Positions 27,824 through 37,981 of a stretch of 64,000 nt of DNA are shown piece after piece (position 1 is the stretch's first letter; each line of letters begins with the position of its first letter). A program made the translations under genes and the position numbers. The notes under the pieces were generated by a model, which saw only the letters and a program-made list of their open reading frames with translations, did no database searches and was not told where the DNA came from. This stretch comes from Microbacterium testaceum. Its GTDB lineage: Bacteria; Actinomycetota; Actinomycetes; Actinomycetales; Microbacteriaceae. The stretch is from positions 1-64,000 of the forward strand of contig NZ_BJML01000006.1 of assembly GCF_006539145.1 (NCBI RefSeq), written 5' to 3'.

Positions 27824-29542
27824 TCAGCCCGTGACCGCGCCCTCCGCGGCGGAGTGCACGAGCTTGGAGTACTTGGCCAGAACGCCACGGGTATAGCGCG
27901 GGGGAAGCGGTTCCCAGCCTTCGCGGCGGGAACTCAGCTCGGCGTCATCGACGATCAAGTCGAGAGTGCGAGCGGCGATATCGACCCGTATCAGATCACC
28001 ATCGCGCACGAAGGCGATAGGACCTGCGTCCACCGCTTCGGGAGCTATGTGGCCGATGCACAGGCCGGTTGTGCCGCCTGAGAATCGTCCGTCCGTCAAC
28101 AGTAGTACATCTTTTCCGAGCCCCGCGCCCTTGATGGCGGCGGTGATCGCGAGCATCTCGCGCATACCGGGACCGCCCTTGGGGCCCTCGTAGCGGATGA
28201 CCACGACGTCGCCGGCGGTGATCTCGCCCGCCTCGAGGGCGTCCATCGCGCCGCGCTCGCGCTCGAACACGCGAGCGGGACCCTCGAAGACGTTGCCGTC
28301 GAAGCCCGCCGACTTCACCACGGCACCCTCGGGGGCCATCGAGCCGTGCAGGATCGTGATGCCGCCGGTGGCGTGGATCGGGTCGTCGAACGAGTGGATG
28401 ACCTTGCCGTCGACCGGGTCGGGGTTCAGGTCGGCGAGGTTCTCGGCGAGCGTCTTGCCCGTGACGGTGAGCGCGTCGCCGTGGAGCAGACCCTCGTCGA
28501 GCATGGCCTTCATGATGACCGGGATGCCGCCGTGCCGGTCGACGTCGTTCATCACGTACTGACCGAAGGGCTTCATGTCGGCCACGTGCGGCGTGCGGTC
28601 GCCGATGCGGTTGAAGTCGTGCAGGTTCAGCTCGACCTCGGCCTCGTTCGCGATGGCGAGCAGGTGCAGCACGACGTTGGTCGAGCCGCCGAGCGCCATG
28701 GCGAGGGCGATGGCGTTCTCGAACGCCTCTTTGGTGAGGATGTCGCGAGTGGTGATGCCCTGCCGCAGCAGGTTGACGACGGCCTCTCCCGAGCGGTGGG
28801 CGAAGTAGTCGCGGCGGCGGTCGGCGGAGGGCGGGGCGGCCGAACCCGGGAGGCTGAGACCGAGCGCCTCGGCGACCGATGCCATGGTGTTGGCGGTGTA
28901 CATGCCACCGCACGCGCCCTCACCGGGCGCGATCGCGCACTCGATGCGCTTGAGGTCGGCCTCGCTCATCTTGCCCGCGAGGCACGCGCCGACGGCCTCG
29001 AACGAGTCGATGATCGTGACGTCCTTCTCGGTGCCGTCGCTGAGCTTGACCCAGCCCGGCGCGATCGAACCCGCGTAGAGGAAGACGCTCGAGAGATCGA
29101 GTCGAGCGGATGCCATGAGCATGCCCGGGATCGACTTGTCGCAGCCCGCGAGCAGCACGGACCCGTCGAGGCGCTCGGCCATCATGACGGTCTCGACGCT
29201 GTCGGCGATGACCTCGCGCGAGACGAGCGAGAAGTGCATGCCCTCGTGGCCCATCGAGATGCCGTCGGAGACGGAGATGGTGCCGAACTGGAGCGGGTAG
29301 CCGCCGCCGGCGTGCACCCCCTCTTTCGCACCCTGCGCGAGGCGATCGAGGCTGAGGTTGCAGGGGGTGATCTCGTTCCAGCTCGACGCGATGCCGATCT
29401 GGGGCTTGTCCCAGTCCTCGTCGCCCATGCCGACCGCGCGGAGCATTCCGCGGGAGGTGGTGGCTTCGATGCCGTCGGTGACGACGCGACTGCGGGGCTT
29501 GATGTCGAACTCGCCGGTGTTCGGATTCTGCGGTGCGGGCAT
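27824..29542 (-). CDS. ilvD: Dihydroxy-acid dehydratase
   Basis: An Fe-S dehydratase of 572 aa in the branched-chain pathway. The cluster/metal Cys are in [12 protein letters not shown] (near 131) and [15 protein letters not shown] (near 205), with the C-terminal [16 protein letters not shown]. The ATG lies 6 bases behind TAGACT (complement of 29549-29554), so the ilvDBNC transcript probably begins at the start codon. It heads the ilv operon. Confidence 0.97.
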   Translation of the reverse strand: MPAPQNPNTGEFDIKPRSRVVTDGIEATTSRGMLRAVGMGDEDWDKPQIGIASSWNEITPCNLSLDRLAQGAKEGVHAGGGYPLQFGTISVSDGISMGHEGMHFSLVSREVIADSVETVMMAERLDGSVLLAGCDKSIPGMLMASARLDLSSVFLYAGSIAPGWVKLSDGTEKDVTIIDSFEAVGACLAGKMSEADLKRIECAIAPGEGACGGMYTANTMASVAEALGLSLPGSAAPPSADRRRDYFAHRSGEAVVNLLRQGITTRDILTKEAFENAIALAMALGGSTNVVLHLLAIANEAEVELNLHDFNRIGDRTPHVADMKPFGQYVMNDVDRHGGIPVIMKAMLDEGLLHGDALTVTGKTLAENLADLNPDPVDGKVIHSFDDPIHATGGITILHGSMAPEGAVVKSAGFDGNVFEGPARVFERERGAMDALEAGEITAGDVVVIRYEGPKGGPGMREMLAITAAIKGAGLGKDVLLLTDGRFSGGTTGLCIGHIAPEAVDAGPIAFVRDGDLIRVDIAARTLDLIVDDAELSSRREGWEPLPPRYTRGVLAKYSKLVHSAAEGAVTG

Positions 29543-29606
29543 TGTCGAAGTCTATTGCGCGCGCCGACGACGTGACGCGAACGGGGCGGGTCGAACCGGC
29601 GTCGAT

Positions 29607-30386
29607 TCAGTGGATGTGCGCTCGGCGCAGGCGTGCGACGTCATCCAGCACCGCCACGAAGGCGTCGATGTCCTCCACGCGCAGCGTCGCCGCGGTGTCT
29701 CCCCCGCCCACGCGCACGCCGAGGTCACCGGCATCCAGGGAGCTCAGAGCATCTTCATCGGTGACGTCGTCGCCGGCGAAGAGCACGGCCGTCGCCCCGA
29801 CGCGCTCGCGCAACCGTGCCACGGCGGAATCCTTGCCCTCGTGTCGGAACGAGAACTCGAGGATGTCGTGTCCGGTGCGTCGACGCCACGACGGCGCCTC
29901 CGCCGCGAGCAGCTGGTCCACGAGCGATCGCGCGGCGTCGGCGGTGTCGGCATCCGCGGTGCGCGTGTGCACGCCGAGGCCGTACTCTTTCGGCTCGATC
30001 CAGACCCCCTGCATGTCGGCGGTGCGGTCCGTGACGTCTTTCTGCAGGCGGTCACGCAAGGCGATGTCGGTCTCGTCGTCGCCGGCAGCCTGGGCACCCG
30101 CCCCGGGAATCCAGAACTGCGCGCCATGCGAGCCCGCGAGCCAGATGGGCGAGGAATCGTCGTGCTCGGAGATCTCGCGCAGGTGTCCGAGCGAGCGCCC
30201 CGAGACCAGCGCGACGACCGTGCGCGGAAGCATCGCGAGGGCGTCGACCGCGACCCGGGCACCCGGGGTCATCCGCGCCGACATCGGCTCGTCGACGAGC
30301 GGCGACAGCGTGCCGTCGAAGTCGAGGGCGACGAGGAGCGTGTCGGTGGTGGCGACGGCCTCGACGGTCGCGTCTGCTGCGGTCAC
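29607..30386 (-). CDS. otsB: Trehalose-6-phosphate phosphatase
   Basis: A HAD-superfamily phosphatase of 259 aa that removes phosphate from trehalose-6-phosphate. HAD motif I is ALDFDGTLSPL (near 25), motif II lies in VALVSGRS, and motif IV is FAGDDVTDEDAL near 205. GTG 30386 is chosen because it overlaps the stop of the preceding mini-ORF (GTGA) and gives a normal N terminus; the open frame extends to 30578 but inside otsA. It works directly after OtsA. Confidence 0.93.
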   Translation of the reverse strand: MTAADATVEAVATTDTLLVALDFDGTLSPLVDEPMSARMTPGARVAVDALAMLPRTVVALVSGRSLGHLREISEHDDSSPIWLAGSHGAQFWIPGAGAQAAGDDETDIALRDRLQKDVTDRTADMQGVWIEPKEYGLGVHTRTADADTADAARSLVDQLLAAEAPSWRRRTGHDILEFSFRHEGKDSAVARLRERVGATAVLFAGDDVTDEDALSSLDAGDLGVRVGGGDTAATLRVEDIDAFVAVLDDVARLRRAHIH

Positions 30387-30451
30387 TCGGCATCCACCCC
30401 TCTCGTGACGCCGGCAGCGGTCACGTCGAACGTCACGTCGGCGGCGGTCAT
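30383..30451 (-). CDS. 22-aa mini-ORF coupled between otsA and otsB
   Basis: A 23-codon frame starts at ATG 30451 overlapping the otsA stop (ATGA) and ends at TGA 30383-30385 overlapping the otsB GTG start (GTGA). Its first five residues, MTAAD, match the otsB start (MTAAD with GTG read as Met) and its last three, DAE, match the otsA end. At the DNA level about 30 bases around each start are nearly identical (GATGCCGARTGACCGC and onward), with a 67-base offset. This is best explained as a tandem duplication of the gene junction that leaves translation coupled through a mini-gene. A function of the peptide itself is not claimed. Confidence 0.55.
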   Translation of the reverse strand: MTAADVTFDVTAAGVTRGVDAE

Positions 30452-31938
30452 TCGGCATCCGTTTCGTCGATGGGCTCGCGTTCGGGGACCGAACCGTCGT
30501 CGCCCTCGCCGACCTCGGCCGCCGCGGCGGCGCTCGACGATTTCTCGTGGAAGACCGACAGCGCGTCGAGGAACTCACGCGACCAGTCCTCGACGTCGTG
30601 GTCGCGCACGCGCTTTCGCAGGGCGCGCATGCGGCGGCCCTGCTCGGCGGCGGGCATGTCGATCGCCCGCAGGATCTGGTCTTTCAGGCCGTCGATGTCG
30701 TGAGGGTTGACGAGCAGCGCGCTGCCCATCTCGTCGGCGGCCCCCGCGAACTCGCTCAGCACGAGCACGCCGCGGTTGTCGATGCGGCTGGCGACGTACT
30801 CCTTCGCGACGAGGTTCATCCCGTCGCGGAGCGCCGTCACGAGCATGACGTCGGCGGCGAGGAACAGGGCGACCATCTCTTCGCGCGGGTACGACTGGTG
30901 CAGGTAGCGGATGGCCGTGTGCGTGGTGGTGTCGTAGTCGCCGTTGATGCGCCCGACGGTCATCTCGATCTCGTCGCGCAACTGCACGTAGGCATCGACC
31001 CTCTCGCGGCTCGGGCTCGCCACCTGCACGAGGGTCGCGTCCTCGACGGTGGCCCGACCATCTTCGAGCAGCTCGCCCCACGCCTTCAGACGGTGGCGAA
31101 TGCCTTTGGTGTAGTCCAGGCGGTCGACGCCCAGGAGGATCTTGCGGGGGTTGCCGAGACCCTCGCGGATCTCCTTCGCGCGCTGCTGGATCTCGGGCTT
31201 CTGCGCGAGCTCGATGTAGGAGTCGGCGTCGATCGAGATGGGGAACGCCTTCGCGAGAGCCACGCGCGTGCCGCCCGCGGAGTCGGGGACCAGGATGCCG
31301 CTGGCTTTGGTCTCGTATCGCAGCTGACGCCGCACGGCCCGGGCGAAATTGCCGGCATCCGCCACGCGCTGGAAGCCGATGACATCGGCGCCGAGCAGCC
31401 CCTCGAGCACCTGTTTGCGCCAGGGCAGCTGCGAGTACAGGCCGTAGGCGGGGAACGGGATGTGGTGGAAGTAGCCGATCGTCAGGTCGGGGCGGAGTTC
31501 GCGCAGCAGTTTGGGAACGAGCTGGAGCTGGTAGTCCTGCACCCAGACGATCCCGCCTTCGGCGGTGACGTCGGCGGCGGCACGGGCGAAGCGCTCGTTC
31601 ACCTTGACGTAGGCGTCCCACCACGCGCGCTTGTACGTGGGCGCGGCGATGACGTCGTGGTAGAGCGGCCAGATGGTGTCGTTCGAGAAGCCCTCGTAGT
31701 ACAGCTGCACGTCTGCGGCCGACAGGGGCACCGGAACGAGGTGCGTGCCCTCGAAGTCGAAGGGCTCGACGGTCACATCGGCTTGTCCCGCCCACCCGAC
31801 CCACGCGCCCTCGGCGCTGCGCATCACCGGTTCGAGCGCGGTGACGAGACCACCGGGTGAGCGTCTCCACCCCTCTCCGTCGGGGGTGCGATCGACGGGC
31901 AGTCGGTTGGCGACGACGACGAAATCGGCCTGGGGCAC
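30448..31938 (-). CDS. otsA: Trehalose-6-phosphate synthase
   Basis: A GT20 glycosyltransferase of 496 aa. It joins a nucleotide-activated glucose to glucose-6-phosphate. The start [11 protein letters not shown] with SPGGLVTAL, the central [16 protein letters not shown] and GYFHHIPFP, and [11 protein letters not shown] (near 265) are diagnostic. The C-terminal 40 residues are an acidic, Ala/Glu-rich tail ([15 protein letters not shown]). A GGAGG ribosome-binding site precedes the ATG and TTAGCCT further upstream is a likely -10. Together with otsB it makes trehalose, an osmoprotectant and precursor in actinobacteria. Confidence 0.96.
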   Translation of the reverse strand: MPQADFVVVANRLPVDRTPDGEGWRRSPGGLVTALEPVMRSAEGAWVGWAGQADVTVEPFDFEGTHLVPVPLSAADVQLYYEGFSNDTIWPLYHDVIAAPTYKRAWWDAYVKVNERFARAAADVTAEGGIVWVQDYQLQLVPKLLRELRPDLTIGYFHHIPFPAYGLYSQLPWRKQVLEGLLGADVIGFQRVADAGNFARAVRRQLRYETKASGILVPDSAGGTRVALAKAFPISIDADSYIELAQKPEIQQRAKEIREGLGNPRKILLGVDRLDYTKGIRHRLKAWGELLEDGRATVEDATLVQVASPSRERVDAYVQLRDEIEMTVGRINGDYDTTTHTAIRYLHQSYPREEMVALFLAADVMLVTALRDGMNLVAKEYVASRIDNRGVLVLSEFAGAADEMGSALLVNPHDIDGLKDQILRAIDMPAAEQGRRMRALRKRVRDHDVEDWSREFLDALSVFHEKSSSAAAAAEVGEGDDGSVPEREPIDETDAE

Positions 31939-32082
31939 AGGTCCTCCTCGGGGATCTTCCTCAGGCTAACAGCGGGTGCGATCGCGTCGAGGGGGTGGAC
32001 GGATTGCGCGAGGTCGTTCCGGGAATCGACCCGCTCCTGTCAAGGTCCGACGCCGGAGCGCCCCGCTCGATAGGTTGGGCGC

Positions 32083-32337
32083 ATGCGGCAGTACATCTTC
32101 GGAACCGGTCTTCTCAGCGCCATCACCGGCGGCATCACCCTCTTGAGGGGCCTCAAGAACGACGAGCCGTTCACCTGGCGCACGGCGCTGGCATGGCTCA
32201 GCTGGGGCATCACGCTGGCTCTCGCGATCGGCGCGGTCGTCGACACGCGTCGCGCGCGCCGGGGGCGCGTGATCGCGGGCGACTCCCCCGTCTCCAAGAA
32301 GCAGGAGAAGCTCTTCAAGAAGCGCCTCGCACGCTGA
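32083..32337 (+). CDS. Small membrane protein
   Basis: A protein of 84 aa with a short N-terminal hydrophobic stretch (YIFGTGLLSAITGGITLL) and a second helix (TALAWLSWGITLALAIGAVV), then a basic tail ending KKQEKLFKKRLAR. TAGGTT at 32071-32076 stands 6 bases before the ATG, a leaderless arrangement. Similar small proteins occur in related bacteria; function unknown. Confidence 0.75.
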   Translation: MRQYIFGTGLLSAITGGITLLRGLKNDEPFTWRTALAWLSWGITLALAIGAVVDTRRARRGRVIAGDSPVSKKQEKLFKKRLAR

Positions 32338-32349
32338 CTTCACGACGGC

Positions 32350-32389
32350 CGGAGGGATGCCGTGGCCTCGAGGTCGCGGCATCCCTCCG
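32350..32389. terminator. Bidirectional terminator
   Basis: CGGAGGGATGCCG (32350-32362) and CGGCATCCCTCCG (32377-32389) are a perfect 13-bp stem containing the GGATGCC/GGCATCC pair. It sits between the convergent small membrane protein and thiolase genes. Confidence 0.78.
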
Positions 32390-32407
32390 CCGTGGGTGCG
32401 GGTGACG

Positions 32408-33595
32408 TCAGCGGGTCAGGATCAGCGCGTCGCCCTGACCCCCACCGCCGCAGAGCGCGACCGCGGCCGTACCGCTGCCCCGCCGCACCAGCTCGTGCAC
32501 GGCGTGCACGACGAGGCGGTTGCCCGACGCGCCGATCGGGTGACCGATCGCGATGCCGCCGCCGTGCGGGTTGACGACCTCGTCGGAGAGGCCGAGCTCG
32601 GCCTGCGAGCGGGCGACGACCGCGCCGAAGGCTTCGTTGATCTCGACGAGATCGAGCTCGGAGGCCGAGATCTGCTGCTTCTCGAGCGCCCGGGCGATCG
32701 CGCGGGCGGGCTGGTCGTGCAGGGAGTTGTCGGGGCCGGCGACCTGACCTGAGGCGCCGACGACGGCCAGCACATCCCACCCGCGCTCGGCGGCGATCGC
32801 TCGGGTGGTGACGACCACCGCCGACGCGCCGTCGGAGATCTGCGAGGCGTTGCCCGCGGTGATCGAGCCGCCCTCGATGAAGGCGGGGCGCAGCTTCGCG
32901 AGCGTCTCGACCGTCGTGTCGGCGCGGATGCCCTCGTCGGCGGTGACCACGACCGGGTCGCCCTTCCGCTGCGGGATCGACACCGGCACGATCTCGGCGT
33001 CGAAGATCCCCTCCGCTTGCGCGGCGGCGGCGCGCTGGTGGGAGCGCGCGGCCACGGCATCCTGAGCTTCGCGCGTGACCTCGTACCGGGCGTTCGCGCG
33101 CTCGGTCGACGCGCCCATGCTCTCGCGGTCGTAGGCGTCGGTGAGGCCGTCGAATGCCAGGTGGTCGAGCACCTCGACCGAGCCGTACGCGTAGCCGTCG
33201 CGCGAGTTCATCAACAGGTGCGGGGCGCGGGTCATGGACTCCATACCCGCGGCGACGACGACGGTGGCGTCGCCGAGGCGCAGCATGCGCGCGGCGTCGA
33301 TGATCGCCGTGAGGCCCGAGAGGCAGACCTTGTTGATCGTGGCGCTGTGCACGTCCCATCCGATACCCGCGGCGATCGCGGCCTGTCGCGCGGCGTTCTG
33401 CCCGGCCCCGGCCTGCAGCACCTGGCCGACGAGCACCGCATCGACGGTGTCGGCCGGGATGCCGCCGCGCTCGAGCGCCCCGCGGATCGCGGTAGCGCCG
33501 AGCTGCACCGCGGTGAGCGGGGCGAGCTGGCCCTTCAAGCGCCCCTGCGGGGTCCGGGCGGCGGCGACGATGACGACGTCGTTCTCGGTGGTCAT
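32408..33595 (-). CDS. Acetyl-CoA C-acetyltransferase (thiolase)
   Basis: A thiolase of 395 aa. The nucleophilic Cys is in [11 protein letters not shown] near 88, the catalytic His in [16 protein letters not shown] near 350 and the second Cys in [12 protein letters not shown] near 381. The N terminus [15 protein letters not shown] fits AtoB-type acetoacetyl-CoA thiolases better than the beta-ketoadipyl PcaF type. It should split acetoacetyl-CoA into two acetyl-CoA. It overlaps the upstream CoA-transferase B gene by 4 bases (ATGA). Confidence 0.92.
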   Translation of the reverse strand: MTTENDVVIVAAARTPQGRLKGQLAPLTAVQLGATAIRGALERGGIPADTVDAVLVGQVLQAGAGQNAARQAAIAAGIGWDVHSATINKVCLSGLTAIIDAARMLRLGDATVVVAAGMESMTRAPHLLMNSRDGYAYGSVEVLDHLAFDGLTDAYDRESMGASTERANARYEVTREAQDAVAARSHQRAAAAQAEGIFDAEIVPVSIPQRKGDPVVVTADEGIRADTTVETLAKLRPAFIEGGSITAGNASQISDGASAVVVTTRAIAAERGWDVLAVVGASGQVAGPDNSLHDQPARAIARALEKQQISASELDLVEINEAFGAVVARSQAELGLSDEVVNPHGGGIAIGHPIGASGNRLVVHAVHELVRRGSGTAAVALCGGGGQGDALILTR

Positions 33596-34242
33596 GCGAT
33601 CTCCTCGGTGAGTCTCACGGTCAGCGCGGGCTCGGTGGCGTCCCGCACCTCGTCGACGCTCACCCCGGGGGCGAGCTCGACGAGCACGAGTCCATCCTCC
33701 GTCACATCGAGGACGGCGAGGTCGGTGATGATGCGATCGACGACGCCGCGGCCGGTGAGCGGCAGCGAGCACTCGTCGACGATCTTCGGCGAGCCGTCGC
33801 GGGCGACGTGCTCCATCAGCACGATCACGCGGGCGGCGCCGTGGACGAGGTCCATCGCTCCGCCCGGGCCCTTCACCATCTTGCCCGGGATCATCCAGTT
33901 GGCCAGGTCTCCGGATGCCGACACCTGCATCGCCCCGAGGATCGCGGCGTCGATCTTGCCGCCGCGGATCATTCCGAAGCTCAGCGCCGAGTCGAAGAAC
34001 GCCGACCCCGGGAGGGTGGTCACGGTCTCTTTGCCGGCGTTGATGAGGTCGGCATCCACGGCATCTTCGGTCGGGTAGGGACCGACGCCGAGGATGCCAT
34101 TCTCTGACTGGAGCACGACCGTCACACCGTCGGGCACGTAGTTGGGCACGAGGGTGGGCAGGCCGATGCCGAGGTTGACGTAGGAGCCGTCCGCGAGCTC
34201 GCGAGCGGCGCGGGCGGCCATTCCGGTGCGGGAGAGAACCAT
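33592..34242 (-). CDS. 3-oxoacid CoA-transferase subunit B
   Basis: A protein of 216 aa with the catalytic Glu of family I CoA-transferases in [10 protein letters not shown] near 48 and the [11 protein letters not shown]-type segment ([15 protein letters not shown]). With subunit A it moves CoA from succinyl-CoA to acetoacetate, or possibly to another 3-oxo acid. Its ATG overlaps the stop of subunit A by one base (TGATG). It lies between subunit A and the thiolase, which gives a complete route from acetoacetate to acetyl-CoA. Confidence 0.92.
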   Translation of the reverse strand: MVLSRTGMAARAARELADGSYVNLGIGLPTLVPNYVPDGVTVVLQSENGILGVGPYPTEDAVDADLINAGKETVTTLPGSAFFDSALSFGMIRGGKIDAAILGAMQVSASGDLANWMIPGKMVKGPGGAMDLVHGAARVIVLMEHVARDGSPKIVDECSLPLTGRGVVDRIITDLAVLDVTEDGLVLVELAPGVSVDEVRDATEPALTVRLTEEIA

Positions 34243-35015
34243 CAGCGGGTCTGCTCACTCACGGTGCGCTTCTCGATGCGCTTGGGGATGTCGGGGCCGA
34301 CCTCGACGATGCGGTGCACGTAGACACCGGGGAGGTGCACGGCATCCGGATCCAGCTCGCCGGGTTCGACGAGGTGCTCGACCTGAACGATGCAGGTGCG
34401 GCCGGCCATCGCGGCGAGGGGGTTGAAGGCGCGCGCGGCCTTGCGGAAGACGAGGTTGCCGTGACGATCGGCCTTGTAGGCGTGCACGAGCGAGAAATCG
34501 GTGGTGATGGCCTCTTCGAGCACGAACTCGCGTTGCTCGCCGTTCACCTCGAACGTACGCACGTCCTTGACCGGCGACGCCACCGCGATGCCGCCTGCCC
34601 CGTCGTAGCGACGCGGCAGGCCGCCCTCGGCGACCTGGGTGCCCACGCCGGTCTGCGTGTAGAAGGCCGCGATCCCCGACCCGCCGGCCCGGAGCTTCTC
34701 GGCGAGGGTGCCCTGCGGGGTGAGCTCGAGCTCGAGTTCGCCCGAGAGGAACTGCCGTTCGAACTCCTTGTTCTCGCCGACGTACGACGAGGTCATCTTG
34801 CGGATGCGGCCGGCCCCGAGCAGGACACCGAGCCCCCAGTCGTCGACGCCGCAGTTGTTCGACACGACCGACAGGTCGCGGGTCCCCTGGGCGAGCAGAG
34901 CCTCGATGAGGGCGACGGGGTTGCCCGAGAGTCCGAACCCTCCGACGGCGAGCGACGCTCCGTCGGGGATGTCGGCGACGGCCTCGGCGGCCGAAGCGAC
35001 GGTCTTGTCGATCAC
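34242..35015 (-). CDS. 3-oxoacid CoA-transferase subunit A
   Basis: A protein of 257 aa. [16 protein letters not shown] near 20 is the CoA-binding glycine loop of family I CoA-transferases, and [13 protein letters not shown] the conserved segment that follows. GTG 35015 is chosen for AAGGAG five bases upstream. First gene of the CoA-transferase A-B/thiolase operon. It is divergent from an IclR regulator, which probably controls it. Confidence 0.92.
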   Translation of the reverse strand: MIDKTVASAAEAVADIPDGASLAVGGFGLSGNPVALIEALLAQGTRDLSVVSNNCGVDDWGLGVLLGAGRIRKMTSSYVGENKEFERQFLSGELELELTPQGTLAEKLRAGGSGIAAFYTQTGVGTQVAEGGLPRRYDGAGGIAVASPVKDVRTFEVNGEQREFVLEEAITTDFSLVHAYKADRHGNLVFRKAARAFNPLAAMAGRTCIVQVEHLVEPGELDPDAVHLPGVYVHRIVEVGPDIPKRIEKRTVSEQTR

Positions 35016-35106
35016 GCGAACTCCTTCGTTTCGTGCTCCTACGGTGCGCCGGGTGGGCCCGCGGCGTCGACCGCGCTCTTGCCATGTGGATGACGCGGGG
35101 CATAGC

Positions 35107-35121
35107 GTCCACATCGTGGAC
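35107..35121. promoter_or_regulatory. IclR operator candidate at the iclR-type start codon
   Basis: GTCCAC-ATC-GTGGAC is a perfect 6-bp dyad that includes the GTG start. A wider dyad ATGTGGA (35084-35090)/TCCACAT (35108-35114) overlaps it. TAGCGT (35103-35108) is a plausible -10 box seven bases before the GTG. Binding here would control the regulator and, from 35084, the divergent CoA-transferase operon. Confidence 0.5.
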
Positions 35122-35898
35122 ACTGCATCGCGATCCGTTCCCGGCGCCCAGGCCATCTCGCGTGCCGCTCGACTCCTGCGCCTCGTCACGGCCGCGGGCG
35201 AGACCGGCGCGCCGGTCGGCGACCTCGCGCGCGACGCCGATCTGACGCGACCGACCGCGTATCGCCTCCTCAGCGCCCTCCGCGCCGAGGGGCTCGTCGA
35301 CCGCGACGAGCCGACCGGTCACTGGCTGCCGGGGCCGGAGCTCTACCTGATGGGGAGTGTCGCGGCATCCCGGTTCGACATCACCTCGACCGCGCGCGAC
35401 ATCGTGCGCTCCCTGGCGGTGCGAACCGAGGAGAGCGCCTTCCTGTCGGTGCGGCGCGGCGACGAGACGGTGTGCCTGGTGCGCGAGGACGGGAGCTTCC
35501 CGATCCGCTCGTTCGTGCTGTCGGAGGGGGTGCGCTTTCCGCTCGGGGTGGCCTCGGCGGGGTTGGCGATCCTCGCATTCCTGCCGTCGAGCGAGGTGGA
35601 TGCCTATCTCGAGCGACATCCGGAGCTCCCCGAGAAGTGGGGGGTGTCACACTCCCCCGGGCGTCTGCGCGCGCGGATCCGTGACACGCAGGCGCGCGGA
35701 TACGCGGTGAACCCTGGGCTGATCGTCGAGGGGAGCTACGGCCTCGGCGCGGCCGTGTTCACCCGCGCGGGCGACCCGCAGTGGGCTCTCAGCCTGACAG
35801 GGGTGGAGTTCCGCTTCGGCGGCGAGCGCCTCGCGGAGCTCGGACGCATCCTTCTCGCGCACGCACATCAGTTGTCTACGCGCATCGCCGCCCGGTGA
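35116..35898 (+). CDS. IclR-family transcriptional regulator
   Basis: A protein of 260 aa with an N-terminal winged helix (APVGDLARDADLTRPTAYRL, about 26-45) and a C-terminal IclR effector domain (FPLGVASAGLAILAFLP; the GYAVNPGLIVEGSYGLGA segment is the family signature). GTG 35116 fits a leaderless start behind TAGCGT. It is divergent from the CoA-transferase/thiolase operon and probably senses a substrate or product of acetoacetate breakdown. Confidence 0.9.
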   Translation: MDTASRSVPGAQAISRAARLLRLVTAAGETGAPVGDLARDADLTRPTAYRLLSALRAEGLVDRDEPTGHWLPGPELYLMGSVAASRFDITSTARDIVRSLAVRTEESAFLSVRRGDETVCLVREDGSFPIRSFVLSEGVRFPLGVASAGLAILAFLPSSEVDAYLERHPELPEKWGVSHSPGRLRARIRDTQARGYAVNPGLIVEGSYGLGAAVFTRAGDPQWALSLTGVEFRFGGERLAELGRILLAHAHQLSTRIAAR

Positions 35899-35912
35899 TC
35901 CCGTCCGATTAG

Positions 35913-35938
35913 ATACCCCAGGTATATACCGGGGGTAT
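35913..35938. promoter_or_regulatory. MarR operator, 26-bp palindrome
   Basis: ATACCCC-A-GGTATATACC-G-GGGGTAT is palindromic over 26 bases apart from one central-flanking pair. It ends inside TATACT (35936-35941), a -10 box 7 bases before the ATG of the marR-type gene. Autorepression is the likely role. Confidence 0.7.
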
Positions 35939-35948
35939 ACTTCTTGAT

Positions 35949-36476
35949 ATGACCCGCCACGACGACCTGCAGACCCTTCTGCTCGCGGTGCACGCCCTCA
36001 CCCGCGTCGCGGCTCTCGACACCCAGACCGACGCCCCCGCCGCGCAGTGGCGCACGCTGACGCTCCTGCGCGACCACGGTCCTCAGCGGCTGGGCGATCT
36101 CGCGACACTCAGTCGCGTGACGCAGCCCGGCATGACCCGCCTCGTTCACCAGATGGACGAGGCGGGACTCGTCGAGCGCCGCCGCCTGCCCGACGACTCG
36201 CGCGTCAGCGTGATCGCCGCCACGGCGAAGGGCCTCGACGCGCTGGCCGGGTGGTACGAGCAGTTCCGCGCGGCCCTCGCGCCGCACGTGGCCGACCTCT
36301 CCGAGAGGGAGTGGGATGCCGTGGGCGTCGCCGCCGCCGCGCTCTCGCTCCGCGTGGGGATGGCGCCGACGTCCGCGGGTCGAAACGAAACCACCGACGA
36401 CGAAGACGACGCCGATCCGACCGAAGATCGCGGAGCCCCCACGGGATCCGCAGAAGAACAGGAGGTGGTCCGGTGA
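35949..36476 (+). CDS. MarR-family transcriptional regulator
   Basis: A protein of 175 aa. The winged helix spans RLGDLATLSRVTQPGMTRLV (about 45-65) with the wing LVERRRLPDDSRVSVIAAT. An acidic tail of about 35 residues (ETTDDEDDADPTEDRG) is an extension beyond the normal 140-150 aa MarR length. TATACT seven bases before the ATG makes a leaderless transcript. The palindrome over that promoter is the probable operator, and the coupled MFS exporter is the probable target. Confidence 0.92.
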   Translation: MTRHDDLQTLLLAVHALTRVAALDTQTDAPAAQWRTLTLLRDHGPQRLGDLATLSRVTQPGMTRLVHQMDEAGLVERRRLPDDSRVSVIAATAKGLDALAGWYEQFRAALAPHVADLSEREWDAVGVAAAALSLRVGMAPTSAGRNETTDDEDDADPTEDRGAPTGSAEEQEVVR

Positions 36477-37714
36477 GTGCCGGTACCGCAGCAGTCAGCA
36501 AGGCGCCCAGCGTCTGGAAACAGCCCGCGCAGGTCTGGGCCGTCGCCTTCGCATGCGTCGTCGCGTTCATGGGCATCGGTCTCGTCGACCCGATCCTTCC
36601 CGCGATCGCGGACTCCCTGAAGGCCACCCCGGTCGAGACGGAACTGCTGTTCACCAGCTACCTCGTCGTGACCGGTCTGGCGATGCTCATCACCAGCTGG
36701 ATCTCGAGCCGCATCGGCGCCAAGGCGACCCTGCTCGTCGGTCTCGGGTTGATCGTCGTGTTCGCGTTCTTCTGCGCCATCAGCGGCAGTGTCGACGCGG
36801 TGATCGGCTTCCGCGCCGGATGGGGTCTGGGTAACGCCCTGTTCATCTCGACCGCGCTGGCGACGATCGTGGGCGCCGCATCCGGCGGGAGCTCCGCCGC
36901 GATCATCCTCTACGAAGCCGCGCTGGGCCTCGGCATCGCCGTGGGACCGCTGCTCGGCGGCATCCTGGGTGAAGTCAGCTGGCGTGGGCCGTTCTTCGGC
37001 GTCGTCGTTCTGATGGCCATCGCGTTCCTCGCGGTGGCGGTCCTGCTGCGCGGCCCCAAGCCCGTGCGCACCCCACTCCCCTTCAGCGCGCCGTTCCGCG
37101 CCCTGGGCCGCCCGGCGCTGGCGATCCTCGCGGCGACCGCGCTGTTCTACAACATCGGCTTCTTCACGCTGCTTGCGTTCTCGCCGTTCCCCCTCGGGTT
37201 CGGGGCGATGGGCATCGGCCTGACCTTCTTCGGTTGGGGCGTGGGCCTGGCGATCACGAGCGTCTGGGTCGCTCCCCTGCTGCTGCGTCGCCTGCGACTG
37301 ACGACGGTCCTGCTGATCGCCCTGCCGCTGCTGGCCCTCGACCTGCTCGTCGCCGCGTTCATCGTGTCGTCGGCCGTCGCTCTGGTCGTGTGCATCATCG
37401 TGGGCGGCCTGGTGCTGGGTGTCGTGAACACCGCGCTCACCGAAGCGGTCATGGAAGCCACCGACCTTCCCCGCTCGGTCGCGTCGTCGGCCTACTCCGC
37501 CGTGCGCTTCCTGGGCGGTGCGGTCGCTCCCCCGCTCGCCGCTCTGCTGTGGCACGCCTACGGCGCCGGAGTGCCCTACGTGATGGCCGCCGTGTCGGTC
37601 GTGATCGCGAGCGCGTGCATCCTCTTCGGGCGGCGTCTTCTCGCCCACGTCGACGGATCGCACGCGGATGCCGCTGACGAGGGTGCCGCCGTTCTCATCG
37701 GGGACGCGGCCTGA
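36473..37714 (+). CDS. MFS exporter coupled to MarR
   Basis: A protein of 413 aa with about 12 helices. Helix 1 contains FMGIGLVDPILPAIADSL, the DHA1 motif, and loop 2-3 has SSRIGAKATLLVGL. The GTG start overlaps the marR stop (GTGA) and has AGGAGG six bases upstream. A MarR-controlled exporter of this type usually removes an antibiotic or other toxic compound; the substrate is not known. Confidence 0.9.
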   Translation: MSAGTAAVSKAPSVWKQPAQVWAVAFACVVAFMGIGLVDPILPAIADSLKATPVETELLFTSYLVVTGLAMLITSWISSRIGAKATLLVGLGLIVVFAFFCAISGSVDAVIGFRAGWGLGNALFISTALATIVGAASGGSSAAIILYEAALGLGIAVGPLLGGILGEVSWRGPFFGVVVLMAIAFLAVAVLLRGPKPVRTPLPFSAPFRALGRPALAILAATALFYNIGFFTLLAFSPFPLGFGAMGIGLTFFGWGVGLAITSVWVAPLLLRRLRLTTVLLIALPLLALDLLVAAFIVSSAVALVVCIIVGGLVLGVVNTALTEAVMEATDLPRSVASSAYSAVRFLGGAVAPPLAALLWHAYGAGVPYVMAAVSVVIASACILFGRRLLAHVDGSHADAADEGAAVLIGDAA

Positions 37715-37736
37715 CGCCAGGGAGCAACGCCCGACA

Positions 37737-37769
37737 CGGAGGGGCCGGCCGAAAGGTGCGGCCCCTCCC
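37737..37769 (+). terminator. Terminator of the MarR/MFS operon
   Basis: GGAGGGGCCG and CGGCCCCTCC (to 37769) pair around GCCGAAAGGTG. It lies about 23 bases beyond the MFS stop. Confidence 0.6.
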
Positions 37770-37913
37770 TGCATGCCGGACGTGACCTCGACGATCCTGG
37801 GCGATGCCGTGTCGGGCCGGATCAGCAACGCCCTCACCTCGCCGAATCTTCTGGTGCAGGTGCCGTAGGCGCCACGACCCGCCAGTGCGGAGACCACCCG
37901 TCCCGCACACGAA

Positions 37914-37950
37914 CATCCCCTCCGTCCGGCGAATCGCCGCGGAGGGGATG
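37914..37950. terminator. Strong terminator hairpin beside the NUDIX gene
   Basis: CATCCCCTCCG (37914-37924) and CGGAGGGGATG (37940-37950) form an 11-bp stem, extended inward by CGGCG/CGCCG around AAT. It sits 31 bases beyond the stop of the minus-strand NUDIX gene and can serve both strands. The rest of 37715-37981 shows no gene. Confidence 0.65.
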
Positions 37951-37981
37951 CTTCGTGGGCGTGCCGGGGAAGGGGGCGGTT

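Noticed and set aside
32408-35015. CoA-transferase and thiolase genes as the beta-ketoadipate pathway (pcaIJF)
   Set aside because: The thiolase N terminus is AtoB-like rather than PcaF-like, and no protocatechuate genes are nearby; acetoacetate use fits better, though not proven.
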